Assembly: GCA_016800925.1 (NCBI GenBank)
Contig: JABCPU010000216.1
Span: 1-64,000, forward strand
Length of the DNA: 64,000 bases
Source: Suillus spraguei
Lineage: Eukaryota > Basidiomycota > Agaricomycetes > Boletales > Suillaceae
Direction: 5' to 3'
Under the pieces are notes generated by a model. The model was not told where the DNA came from. It was given only the letters and a program-made list of their open reading frames with translations, and made no database searches. Numbering within the stretch: position 1 is the first letter of the stretch; every line of letters starts with the position of its first letter. A program made the translations under genes and the position numbers. Below are positions 44,962-55,814 of this stretch, one piece after another.

Positions 44962-46476
44962 TGTGAAGCGAAGTAAGATGATTAGAATAGTCCCACATTG
45001 TTCAACTATATAGGAAATAACTCGTTATTATTATCGTCAGACCAGGATCGATCCTGAACATCTCATTGGTGGTTGTTATCTAAGGTTTATGCCGGTAGGC
45101 AACGTGTAGAGATGCGACAAAATTAGGGCAATTACGTGTGTGTTCGCGGTGTCTTCTCTTCCGCGAGAGAACAAGTACATACCTACTATGGCATCCAGTC
45201 TGGTAGTCAGACGAGAAGCAGCTGTATGCAAACCTAGATAAGTCACATCGTGATGTGGGGTCTTTTCACTTGTGAATGATGTGAGGGTGTCTGGACTTTT
45301 TTGGCTCAGGGTTTGAAGTCGTTCGAAGAACCGAGAAAGGTCCCAATGATAACAAGGTAGTACGATGCGGTGAGTTGTGAGGCATCAGCTGAAAGGGGCA
45401 AAGCACCGGGGACAAGAGCAAGCGATCGGGCATGCGATGCGAACATGAGGCTAATAGGACGCAGATGAGTGGCACCAGTGTCACCTGCCACAACAAGCAC
45501 CCTTGTCAAGGGGCTGTTCGATGGTTCATAATACAGTTATAGTGCGCGCAACGGAGTCATTGGTCACAAATCGCATGCATGCGGTGTCTATTATTATTCA
45601 GACCCTGAATGACTTGAAACCCTGAACCCAATCATCCTCGAGGCGCGTCATTCAAGACCCCAGGTCCTGCTCGACATCTTCGTAGCCGCCAGTACTTACA
45701 TATGGCCTTCACATATTCTCACTCCGTGATCCCCTTGACAGCTTCCACGTAAAATACCGTCATGCTGGGTGATGTTATACCTCTGCGTTCTGCGAGTGAA
45801 GTGCACTATCTCCTGCTCTGTCGTAGACAAACTCACTAGTTCGTCAGCAAGGATACTAGCAGAACCACTGGCGACGTGCACGATATTCATGCGTCACTGG
45901 GCACTGGCACTCGTAATAGTGATTCCACTTATACCTACCAAGCATCGAAGAAGTATTACTCGTCAAGGTATGTACTATTCACTCACATCATACACAAATA
46001 AGTAATATAACTTTCTAACAAAAGTTTAGCTGCCATGTTAGTAATAGGAAACGCTATGTCAAGTGATGAAGGAGAGATGTTAACCAAGAAAAAATGGTAG
46101 TAGGGGTGGGAGGGAGCCTGCGTGCGGGCAGTGGGCACTGCTCGTTGACATTAACTTGAAGCGAGCAGAGTCTGGGGTCTTTCCATTGTGAATGATGAGG
46201 GTGTCCTTGCTCGTTCGAAGAACCGAGAAATATCCTGAACTTGCTTGAATGACAGCATTAATTGTAATTGAAATGGTCAGTTTTCCCATGGGCTAAATTT
46301 AACGTTACTCCAAAGCGCCAGATCGATACTCCGGCGTGAGCGGGTACCAGAAACCTGGCGACTACAACGTTTCCGTTATACGCAATATCAATGCGGCGAA
46401 TACTTATAGCGCTGTAGTTCTCAAACTCTCAGCTCTCTTCACCCCCACATTAATACTATCAAGCTCCAAGTTTCAC
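44962..46476. other. Intergenic region with a short internal repeat
   Basis: 45250-45345 and 46170-46235 share GGGGTCTTT, TTGTGAATGATG, GAGGGTGTC and GTTCGAAGAACCGAGAAA, a diverged duplicate about 920 bp apart. Small frames around these repeats lack domains. Confidence 0.5.
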
Positions 46477-49048
46477 ATGGATAAGAATGCAAGCAGCGAT
46501 TCCAATTCGTAAGTCTTCATTTCTGTGTGGTTGTAGCGGAATTGAATACCTTCATTTTAGTTGGCTCGTGAATCTTCTCCGGCAGATCATCGAGGTCCTT
46601 GAGACTTCCAGCATCGCCGAGGAAAGAGTGAAGGACCAGGCTTCTAAATTTTGGATTGCATACAAAAAGATATCTAGCGAATATGACGACAACTTGTTAG
46701 AGAGGTGTAACAGCGATATGAAAACATTAATGCTTTTCGTACGGAAATACATATCACTATCGTTGTTTTTATTATCATCTAACACGATCAACCAGGCCGG
46801 TCTGTTCTCCGCCGTCAATACCGCGTTCATTATTGCAATGCAGCCCAACCCTGTTGATACCACCAACGATCTTTTAGTACAGTTTATGCAGCACTCGTGG
46901 AACGCATCTTCTATCGCCCAGCCACTGGTCCTTTCGGAACCCGTCCCTTCTTTCTCTTCTTCCAAAATCTGGATGCAGGCGCTTGCATATGCGAGCCTTA
47001 CGTTCAGTCTGCTTGCCGCCTTCGGCGCTGTATTGGGCAAGCAATGGCTGGGTTACTACAAAACCAAGCGTTTTGACAGTGGTCCACTTGGAGACCGATG
47101 CAAGCACAGGCATCGCAAGTTTGAGGAACTAAAAAAGGGGCAGTTTGAATCTGTTCTGCAGTTATTCCCAGTCCTTATCCAGATATCTCTCTTGCTGTTC
47201 ATTTTGTCCTTGGCAGCTTCCACATGGATTCAACACCCTGTCATTTCCTTCGTCATCATTGCACCAACTGCTTTCGGCGTCCTCCTCTATGCCTACGTCT
47301 CCTGGACATCTCTGAATTTTCCTGATAATCCATTCCAGACGCATATTTCCTTAGCCATCAATTTCTTTCTACCTAAGCACACGGACGACCACGATCATAA
47401 AGATTCTACCGTATCTGCCATCTCATGGATCTTGGACACTTCGACAAACCCTGATGTTCTCAGTTCGGCATTTAACTTGATGGTTAGTATGTCCAACCAG
47501 TCCAACCAGTCCAACCAGTCCAACCAGTCGCAGGATATCTTGTTACTACATTTAATCCCGAAAGCGGTAAACATGTTCAAGAAATTTTTTGACTCCACAC
47601 TATTAGACGAAGCCAACGCGGTGTCATTTTGGAGGGCGTTGATCTACATCTCCTGGAAAACTCGAGGGGCGACGGAGATACTTAATAAAGAACTCACACC
47701 GGAGTGGAAGCACTGGTCATCGTGGCGCAAGCTGTATTTGCCTCAGGCACTGGAACAGTGCAATACTTCATTCCGCCAAATGAAGGAGGCGGTATCTGCA
47801 GATCGACAGGAGCAAGTGGACAACACACGCACTGCTCTACGCATGGCGCTGTGCACTGGGATGGATAAATTCGTCAATCCAAACAAGCATGAGGAATATG
47901 TAGAATTGGTTTGGAAGGGTGGATTCGGATTAGAAGAATCGGAACTCAAACTCCCGGAAGTTGACTCGCTCATGGAATGCGCAAACTATTTCTACGACGC
48001 CAAAGAGTTTGATGCAGCAGGTGATGCTCTCCTCTTGCGCAGTCGCTTCAAGAACGTCAGTCAAACCTCCATCGTTCGATTTCTAAAAAGCTCTGGATCG
48101 TCTACATTGCTTCATTGCGCACTTCGTGCTGCTTGTCGGGCTGTTGACATCCACTCGCCCTGCGATTCATCTTTCCTAAAGGCCGTCCTGACAGCCATCA
48201 GTCTCCCTACCCAGCGTGGACACGACGGCGATGCAGTTCGCTTCCTTGAACTCCAAGATAAAGATTGGTGCCAATATACTCACCTGGCAGACTGCCCCCT
48301 CATCGACATTCAGCGTATGATATTCCTCCTGTTGTCGGCACCGTCACGTGACAATACTATGGAGTTTACTCGATACTGCCGTGCACTCGTTGATTTCATG
48401 GGTCGAGCTACCAGCCTTGACTGCAAACGTGCCGCTGTACACGTCACTTATCGTATCAGACAAGATCTAGCCATGATCACTCCGGGTTTGAGTGTTCCAC
48501 CAGCCCTACTCAGCATGATTCCATCCGAATCTGATTATTCTTTGTATCTCCATCTCATCTCCGCCCTTGCAAGTCGCCCTGGCTGGATCCCTCGCTTAAA
48601 GGAAGATGGCCATATCAAGAGATGCATCGAAATGATACCTAATTTTTGTGACAAACCTCCTTCTTCCCTCTTTTACCTTACCGGAATCTTCCTCCACATC
48701 AAAGTCACTTCTGGACAGCAGTCAGCTTCCACCACGCCGTCACAGTGGTGGGACTTGACGAGGATGGCATGGCTTGTCGCAGGCCGTTGGGGCTCTAACG
48801 ATGGTCCTGACTGGGATGTCCTGAGTGATTCAGTTGGCATTGACATTCTTGAAGCTCTTATCACCACCACGAAGTCTCACATGCTGCAAAATGCTCAAGA
48901 GAGCGACCTCGAATTTCTTCGTGGTGTGCTGGGCGACACAATTCTCAAGTTGAAATCGCGACAACCTTCACTGTCCAGCGACATCATCAATAGGATCAGA
49001 GAATTGCAAAGCTATGAGCCGCGCCGTCTTAGATTATCAATGCTGTAG
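46477..49048 (+). CDS. DUF6535-domain membrane protein (Agaricomycete family)
   Basis: Exons 46477-46508, 46561-46738, 46796-49048 (820 aa). I chose the ATG at 46477 because it gives an in-phase splice to WLVNLLRQIIEVLE, whereas the ATG at 46487 would need read-through of the first intron. The N-terminal third is the DUF6535 unit: FWIAYKKISSEYDDNLLERC, then a membrane segment AGLFSAVNTAFIIAM made by splicing, then QALAYASLTFSLLAAFGAVLGKQWL and two further membrane spans (SVLQLFPVLIQISLLLFI, VISFVIIAPTAFGVLLYAYV). The C-terminal 500 residues are helical and cytosolic-looking, with a four-fold NQS repeat near 47490-47530. The biochemical role of the family is unknown. It is expanded in mushroom-forming fungi and often near NACHT genes, as here. 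Confidence 0.85.
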
Positions 49049-49506
49049 GAACTCATATACTCAAGTATCTCCAGTTATGTTTACACTACCCGAGGTGGTA
49101 TTGTATTGCCCAAACTATATTGTACAAAATCTTGTGTAGGATGTAACTGCGAGATAGATCACCTTGCACTCACAACGCCGAGTTGACATATTATTACTTA
49201 CGAAACTTACGATCATAACTTTTCGAGTTCACAACCCAACCTCGGCCATTCTGGGAAGAGTGGGTTTTCCATGCATCAACGCTCAACCCTCAACTTTGTA
49301 CTGTTCTCGTCACCGCTCTCATGCTGACATGGTAGTTCAACTTTTGTGTCATGTCATGTAGTAATGACATCGGCAGGGAGGTATTCTGGACAAGCAAAAG
49401 ATGTGCTAATGTGAAGCTGTGAACCGTTTGCGTCGCAGGCCTGTTCATGGCTGTAAAATGGATCAGAGATTCAGAGTGTCTTGAGTCGGTTCTTTTACCA
49501 CTCACC
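49049..49506. other. Intergenic region between the DUF6535 gene and the SMN homologue
   Basis: No gene seen. Short frames on both strands here have no recognisable motif. Confidence 0.5.
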
Positions 49507-50433
49507 ATGAACTTGCATCGTCAACTTGTCCGGTACGGCGACCTGGAACAATCCCAATGAACCAACGGCACCAGCAACTCCGAGTCAGCAGTAGCTTCTC
49601 ACTCACGTCAATTGCCTCCATCCAAAAGACGCAAGAGATTGAACCAAAAAGCCGAACACCCTATAAAAACTGCTCACTGGGATGAACCAGGAGACAGTCA
49701 AATGAACTACGACGACGCCACTGCCCATGGTGAGGATCATGAAATTGAAGAGGGGGAGGGTCGGGAGCTCACACACGAAGAAATTTGGGGTGACTCTGCG
49801 CTCATTGACGCCTGGAACTCTGCCACGGGAGAATATGAGGCACGTCCAGTAAGTACTCTTACTCTCGACACCCTCGCAAGGGATTCCACCGGAAAACGCA
49901 AGACTGGAAGTCGACCACCGTCAATAAATCCTCCCTGTGCGTAAACTTATTCATGAAAAATATAATCTGATCATGTTCAGATCGTACAACATCCCTTATA
50001 ATGGGTCGAAGGAGACACCTAGTTCAACAAAAGTGGCCTCAGCCGAAGGGGAGGACTCTGCTCCGCTTGATTTCGACACGTTCGTCCCATCGTATGATCT
50101 TTCACTGCCAGCGCCATCCGAGGCTCCAGCGGCACTCAAGTCCTCGTTTTTCATACCTACGCCTTCAGCAATCATGGTAAGCCGTGATGAAGCTTTTAGC
50201 CGTGCACCAAGTGCGATGTATTGGGGTGGACACTGGACCGCAGTATACCATGTAAGTCCTTTGCAAGCATGTTGCCGGGTACTACTTACTCATCGGCCTG
50301 CTTGTAGTGCCAAAATCAGCATTCCTCTCAGGACGCTGTCGAGGAGCAAGATAATCAGGAGTGCGAAGAGGATGATGGTGATGATAAAGCTCTTGCGCGG
50401 TCCGTTCCTCCAGGTTTCATGGCAATACGATAA
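49507..50433 (+). CDS. Survival motor neuron (SMN/Smn1) homologue, spliceosomal snRNP assembly
   Basis: Exons: 49507-49848, 49881-49936, 49981-50251, 50308-50433 (about 264 codons). The N-terminus NLHRQLVRYGDL resembles the RQ(V/I)SYDD start of fungal SMN. The Gemin2-binding helix is EEIWGDSALIDAWNSATGEY. The middle is acidic and Pro/Ser-rich, with no Tudor domain, as usual in fungi. The end has the YG-box-like self-association helix SAMYWGGHWTAVYHCQ. The protein builds Sm rings on snRNAs in the cytoplasm. Odd: between the ATG at 49507 and the rest of exon 1 lies an in-frame TGA (49558-49560). It is either a nonsense change or removed by a very small intron (49532-49573 would fit GT...AG). 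A start further in would need a non-ATG codon. Confidence 0.75.
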
Positions 50434-52639
50434 ACAAGGATTGGCGACATACAGGACAATTAAGCAATCTCAACATCCAATCTCGCCAGATACGAGTACA
50501 CATCAGGAGACATCCTGTACTTGAAGATACCAGCAAACACCATCAGCGACCTCGATTTTTTCCTGAGCGCCGTCAATGTCTGCAACGAAAACACAGTGAG
50601 GACACAAAGCATGTAGTTATTGAGTACAAACCATTTTCTTTGTAGTTTCTGCTGTGGAGGAATTTTTGATGGATTAGTGTACCGCCGCTAACACCTCCAT
50701 CGTCACCGGCAAATAGACCTGTACATTAAGTTGCAAGGCATCATGCAGACACGGGCCGAAGTGACTGTGCCTGATCTAGTGAAAGTATTGACAGCTGGAA
50801 GATCAAGTCGTGAAAGCTGCTCACTCATTGAAAGCTCTTAGCAATGAAGAAAGGTTGGACGCCATGGTTGGTGTTGCTAACCTGGATGACGTGCTAGATC
50901 AAGACGATTCTTGGTTAAGATTTAGGTTTCCTCAGGTCTCCGAGCGTATAAAAAATGAAAGTACGGTCAACGTTTGCTAAAGTCGCCGGGTAGATCCTAT
51001 AAGTAGAATCTGGATCGAAAAGCGGGTGATCACTGCAATGACATACACTATTTGTTCGTTACCACCCATATGTCCATCCAATGCTAAAAATAAGAGGCTC
51101 GGCGTAACGGTATCTTCATTTCCGCGAGTGATCGTAGTTGGAGAGAATGGGGTCTTGATGTCTGCGAAGTTTGAAAATTTGACGCATCGTATAGTAAAAT
51201 AATGAGATTTTGTACTTGCGCTTGCTTTTGCGTCGGTTGTGGCATCTTGAGTAGTCCGTGTCGCTGGCGTCCGAAACAGAATTTATATGATTGCAAGTTG
51301 TAAGGTAGTACTTAGCATACATAGATAAGTTTGAGAATCCGACGAGAATCGCGTTGAAACCCCGCTCTCGCGTAAAAATCGCTGGTTATTTTGAACACCC
51401 CGCAGCGCTGCGCTGCGGTAACCAGCGATTTTCATACGATTTTCGATTTTCGAATCGTCTCGTAATACAGGTAACAGAATCGCTTCATAATCGTTCACTC
51501 TCACTACCCTTGCGTTATGCATGAAGCCTCATGCCTCTAACAAAATCATGGTCACATGCATTGATATGCATATCTCAGGTTGATTAAAATGTGATGTATC
51601 TCTAAGTTGATATTCCTGATCCAAAATGAAGCTACTGACGTCTAGTCCAGAGCATATTATGATAATGTGGGTATTATGTGCTGCGTGCTCTTTGTTGCAT
51701 CGGCAGTTAGTTCGTAATATTTTCATGTAGACGCCAATGTCAAACTATGGTTTCCATCTGAAAAAAACATTATAGTATCCATTGAGTGGCTAGATGACAT
51801 TATCCCTTCCAATTTTCACTTCAAAGCTAAGAGCCGGGCTGAGTTACGATGCAATGAACAGCGAAGGCAAGTGTCTTTGCACATTTACAACTAAAAATGC
51901 GACTGACACTACATATATATTTTCAGGCCTGGGATGCTACACGCCATCAAATCCGATGCTGTCTCCCTATCGCGCAACATTTTGCTGTAGTATATCAGCT
52001 GCTTCCTTGTGCTGGGGGTCGCTTACATCGACCGCTGTCAAAGGTCACAGCTGTGGTTGAGTGTGTCGTGACTATATAGCACAATAATAACATTGTTGTG
52101 CTCCTTGGAATATTATCGGAGTTGTGCCGCGCTGCACATGTAATGCCATATTCCCTGGTGAAAATGGGCCGGTGCTTACACTATTCTCACAATTAAGGTA
52201 TACAAAGGATGAACGACGTGCTGTGGAAGGTTTACGTTCTTGTGGATTGAGGCATCGATGGTACTTCAAAGCAATGGATATCACGGAGGCCACAGGTGTG
52301 TTTTATATGGCAAAAAACCACAACCGCTTACCTTTTTGCGATATGTGGTCGGGCCACAATGTGCGTGCTTTGTCTAGCGTTTTTCCACATGTTGTGAGGT
52401 TAAAAAGCTGGTGTTACTCTCCTTCACTTCTCTATCTTCTCTCGTCCTCTTTACTTTGACACTTCATCTTGTGATCTTAGCCACTTCACATCACTCGTTC
52501 AAATCATTGATATAACTATGTAAGTCTACCCACATGTTGACTTGGTATCTTCAGATGCTGACGATGTCTTCCGCATTTCGTGTTTTATGCAGCAGTCTTC
52601 AAATGTCTTTAAATAGGTCGGTGTTCAATATCGAGTAGG
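50434..52639. other. Intergenic region with a coding-like remnant and a foldback
   Basis: Around 50705-50955 the + strand reads LYIKLQGIMQTRAEV, TVPDLVKVLTAGR and, in another frame, LSNEERLDAMVGVANLDDVL, which looks like decayed coding sequence of an unrecognised family. A strong hairpin is at 51374-51433. 51500-52640 shows no gene. Confidence 0.4.
51374..51433. repeat. Perfect 14-bp inverted repeat with GC-rich palindromic loop (foldback)
   Basis: AAAAATCGCTGGTTA on the left pairs with TAACCAGCGATTTT on the right. Between them lies CGCAGCGCTGCGCTGCG, itself self-complementary. It resembles the core of a foldback or MITE. It is not next to a gene end, so a terminator role is unlikely. Confidence 0.6.
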
Positions 52640-54168
52640 ATGATGCGCAGTTCATCTCATAATTTTCTTAGCGAGTCTATCCTTCCGTGTTCTCAACCTG
52701 GAGTCCACCCGAAAGCCACCACTAACATGATCTCGGAGGACGTTCAGAAGTTTGCTCATCCCGACGATGTGGCCGCTATGCAGGCTGAGTATGTGGCTCT
52801 GCCTTATTCAAAACATTAAATCAAACTGACGGCCTTTGGTAGATTGGCTCAGGTCTGCGCGGAACAGGAATTCCTCAAGGCGCAACAAGGGTACGCGCCA
52901 CCCTGACTGAGTGCTTGCATTGACTCATGTATTTCTCCAGGTCTTCGGCGTTTTTGCAGGATGTCCAAAATGATCTGATGTCGTTTCCGACGTTGAACCA
53001 ATTCACCGCTCCAGTAGCTGGTCTACCCCAGCTTCCCCCAATGGACCCGAACCAATACTATTATCCCCAGCCCTCTGTCGTCCCTCAAGCGCCACTGGAA
53101 GGTCCCGCATGGTCTCAGCCTGAACATTATGGGGGTTCATATTTCAATGGGCCTGATTTTGATCAGAATTACTATCCCCCTATCGTGGACCTGGAGCTTT
53201 GGGCAGCAGGAGATCCCCGCGCGTATGGCCCCCTACCGCCATTTTCCCAAGGGTACTTTCAGACGGAAATGTCTATACCCTCTGCGACAGAATGTACTGG
53301 CTACACATACCCTGGTGCTATCGTGGACACGATGACCAATGTCGACACCTTTTTGCCGTCCGCGTCAGGTTCTCACGCGACAATGAATCTGAGTGACGGT
53401 GACAACTTGGAGCCATCTTCCTCTGCTCCTGATATGACGCCGTGTGCCAAACCCCTCAAACGTAAAGCTAGCTATACTTTTATATACGAGGATGGCAGTT
53501 TGAGTTCGTCTCCCGCGCCAACCACACGCAAGCGCAGATGCTTGGATGACGAGGAGGACGAAATCAGAGAAGGGAAGTTTGGTGCTTACAGACTAGCGGA
53601 CGCCAGCGCCGTAGTCATGGCTGTGCCCATTCATGACCCTCAGCCAGTAGACATCAGCAGCCGCAGGACTCATGACGCCCATGGTAATCTTCTTCGAACA
53701 AGGAGATTTGGAGCGATGGAACTCGACGATTCCTACTCCAAACGGTCCGTCAATATTACGAATGAACTACCCGCAGGGATGACCTGCGTACAAGCATGCA
53801 GCTGGATGGACCAGCCTTGTGGACTGTTTGTAGAAATGCACAAAGTCCGCGTCGCAAATCACCTGTGGCATTGGCACGGTGTCAAACCCAAAACCACGGC
53901 TCCCTGCAAATTCGAAGGTTGCTCGAACACAGAGGTGATGTGCAATTTGGTCCGTCACATCGAGGTCGTCCACTATACTACGTCCTTTGAATGCACCTAT
54001 TGCGGTAAGCGTTGCTCGAGGTCCGATTCTTTGGATAGGCATCAGCAGAAATGCGATCCGCTTGTTGCGAGCAAGGCTCGCGCTAAGAAGGGAGGTCGCA
54101 AGTTCGGTCCCAAAGACCAGAAGAAGCTGGTCTATGGGTATATCGTTCCTGCCCGCGACGAGAAATAG
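52640..54168 (+). CDS. C2H2 zinc-finger protein, putative transcription factor
   Basis: Exons 52640-52788, 52843-52890, 52941-54168 (474 aa; the second ATG at 52643 is equally possible). The N-terminal half is Pro/Tyr/Gln-rich (DPNQYYYPQPSVVPQ), typical of an activation region. A basic patch KRKASYTF and TTRKRRC is a likely nuclear signal. The C-terminal third has three finger-like units: C-x5-C...H-x4-H-x-H near residue 350, CKFEGC...HIEVVH, and CTYCGKRCSRSDSLDRHQQKC, the last being a C2HC variant. Located in the nucleus, target genes unknown. Many Agaricomycete genes have this three-finger tail. No operon-like context applies. Confidence 0.85.
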
Positions 54169-54542
54169 TCTAGTGTACGACTGTACGTTTCCCTGACCTG
54201 TATCTGTCACTGCTGCTAACTTCTTGTTACAGTGCTCTAGTATTTTCTCCAATTCTTCACGAACATTTACGACTACGATACTCGTTTCACTCTATCGTAC
54301 ATCAAATCACTTCAGATCATCGACACTCCTTTTGCATCAAACATTCGCTCGTTCAGTTTTTCCTCTCTTCGTTATTGCTTGGCATATCTTTATTGGATAA
54401 ATTGTATCGTACGCTGGACGTAGCTATCGAATCTCATTATGTCGCTTGGTGTATATTCTAAGTGGCTGTTAGATGGAAGTTGAATGACGGCTTAAGTGGA
54501 GCTTTACACCGTACTTGTTATGGATGAAGAATCAATGTACAA
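54169..54542. other. Intergenic region upstream of the truncated peptidase
   Basis: 3' flank of the zinc-finger gene. The N-terminal lobe expected for the peptidase that begins at 54543 is not found here. Confidence 0.55.
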
Positions 54543-55101
54543 CTTAACGACGGCGAAGTTACATTTGGCGGACTGGACTCCAGTAAATTCGTTGCCAGCA
54601 CCCTCGTCACCATCCCAAACTTAAGCAAGATAGGGTTCTGGGAGGGCGCTATGGACGCGATCACAGTCAGTGGACAAGACACAACCTTGACCGGGCGCAC
54701 TGCCATTCTTGACACCGGCACCACCCTCATCATCGCCCCTCCGGCGGACACCCAGGCAGTTATAACTATGCTTGGAGGTAAATGCGATACTCAACAATGT
54801 ACGATTCCGTGCACGTCGAATGCGAGCGTCGCCCTTTCCTTTGGAAATGCGTCGTTTTCTATCGACCCCAGAGACATGGTGGTGTTGCCTGTCGACATCA
54901 ATGATCCAACTGGTGACTGCACAGCTGGGATTCAGCCCGGCACCGTCGGGACGAACACGGAGTGGCTGGTATGTGACTCTTTTCGATTGTATCAGATCGG
55001 CCGTTGACTTCGTTTGGCAGGTCGGAGATGTGTTTTTGAAGAATGCGTATTTCTCCGTTGACACGCAGAACAACCAAATTTCTTTGGCCAAGCCTTCTTA
55101 G
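54543..55101 (+). pseudogene. C-terminal lobe of a pepsin-like aspartic peptidase (5'-truncated)
   Basis: Exons 54543-54968 and 55021-55101. The readable part starts LNDGEVTFGGLDSSKF, a strand in the middle of the A1 fold, then has the second catalytic motif AILDTGTTLI, a disulfide pair region (GGKCDTQQCTIPC) and the terminal strand VGDVFLKNAYFSVDTQNNQI, ending in AKPS. The first lobe with its own DTG, the propeptide and signal peptide are missing, so it cannot be an active enzyme. It is a different subfamily from the gene at 13273, judging by motif and disulfide loop. Confidence 0.85.
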
Positions 55102-55323
55102 TTTCCTCCCCGTGAACTACCCAATGGTCACGGGCAGTAGTGTAGTTGTTTTCTACAGGATCGCGGGTTCGATTCTCGCTTAGATTCGGGGAAGGCATCA
55201 GATTATCTTCAAGCTGTATACTAAGTCATTACTCATTGCTATCATCATACACAATATCAATTGTCTGAAGTCTGAAGAATAAAGTCTACACGGTACATAC
55301 ATAATACAACAATAAGTTTGTCT

Positions 55324-55541
55324 CTACTTTTTTCGCAAGAGTTCCTTTGCGATTTCTTCGTTATCCGCAGACCGGTCTGGTAGCCAAAAAGCCTGTACAG
55401 TGCGCAGTTAGTACAAGTTGGATAGACAATGAAAGATCGAGATATTCACCAATTCCGCCTCTGTGGATACAATCATAGCTAACCGGGGATTGAATCTCAC
55501 ACATCTAGACAGACCGGGATGACCATCAAGAGTAGCAAGCA
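55324..55541 (-). pseudogene. C-terminal exons of a Swd2/WDR82-like WD40 gene, truncated by a repeat element
   Basis: On the - strand 55541-55450 reads LATLDGHPGLSRCVRFNPRL followed by AMIVSTEAEL. A 57-bp intron (55449-55393) follows, then 55392-55324 reads AFWLPDRSADNEEIAKELL and a stop. The sequence HPG.SRCVRFNPR...AELAFWLPD is the last blade of Swd2/WDR82, a subunit of COMPASS and of the cleavage/polyadenylation machinery. Everything upstream of this blade is replaced by the inverted-repeat element at 55542-55814 and gypsy DNA. An intact copy must exist elsewhere if the gene is needed. Confidence 0.75.
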
Positions 55542-55814
55542 CATCAGGAAATTCACACATTCCTTAACATGCTTAATCAGCTTAACTCACTTATCTCAAA
55601 ACTTGTTTGCTCTCTCTCACATCATTCACCTGGCATATCTTATATTTTTTGAGTGCGAAATACAATAAAACATGTATATTAATATATCTCAACTTTTTTT
55701 TTCTGAATTCATTCACATTGAAATTTTGGACAAGTAGATTCAATTTCACCAAGGCAGTTAAGTGTAAATAAGTCCGCATAAGGGCACATCAAGGAATATG
55801 TGAATTTCCTGATG
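55542..55814. mobile_element. 273-bp inverted-repeat element (MITE-like) at a rearrangement junction
   Basis: The ends CATCAGGAAATTCACA and (reverse) CATCAGGAAATTCACA pair over at least 24 bp with one mismatch, and the pairing continues imperfectly inward. The interior is AT-rich and non-coding. To the left is the Swd2-like fragment, to the right gypsy element B. No convincing target duplication was found. Confidence 0.65.

Noticed and set aside
55105..55190. A tRNA gene after the truncated peptidase
   Set aside because: A T-arm-like GCGGGTTCGATTCTCGC is present, and CCCCG/CGGGG could pair at the ends, but the bases after the T-arm do not form an acceptor stem and the D- and anticodon arms do not fit.
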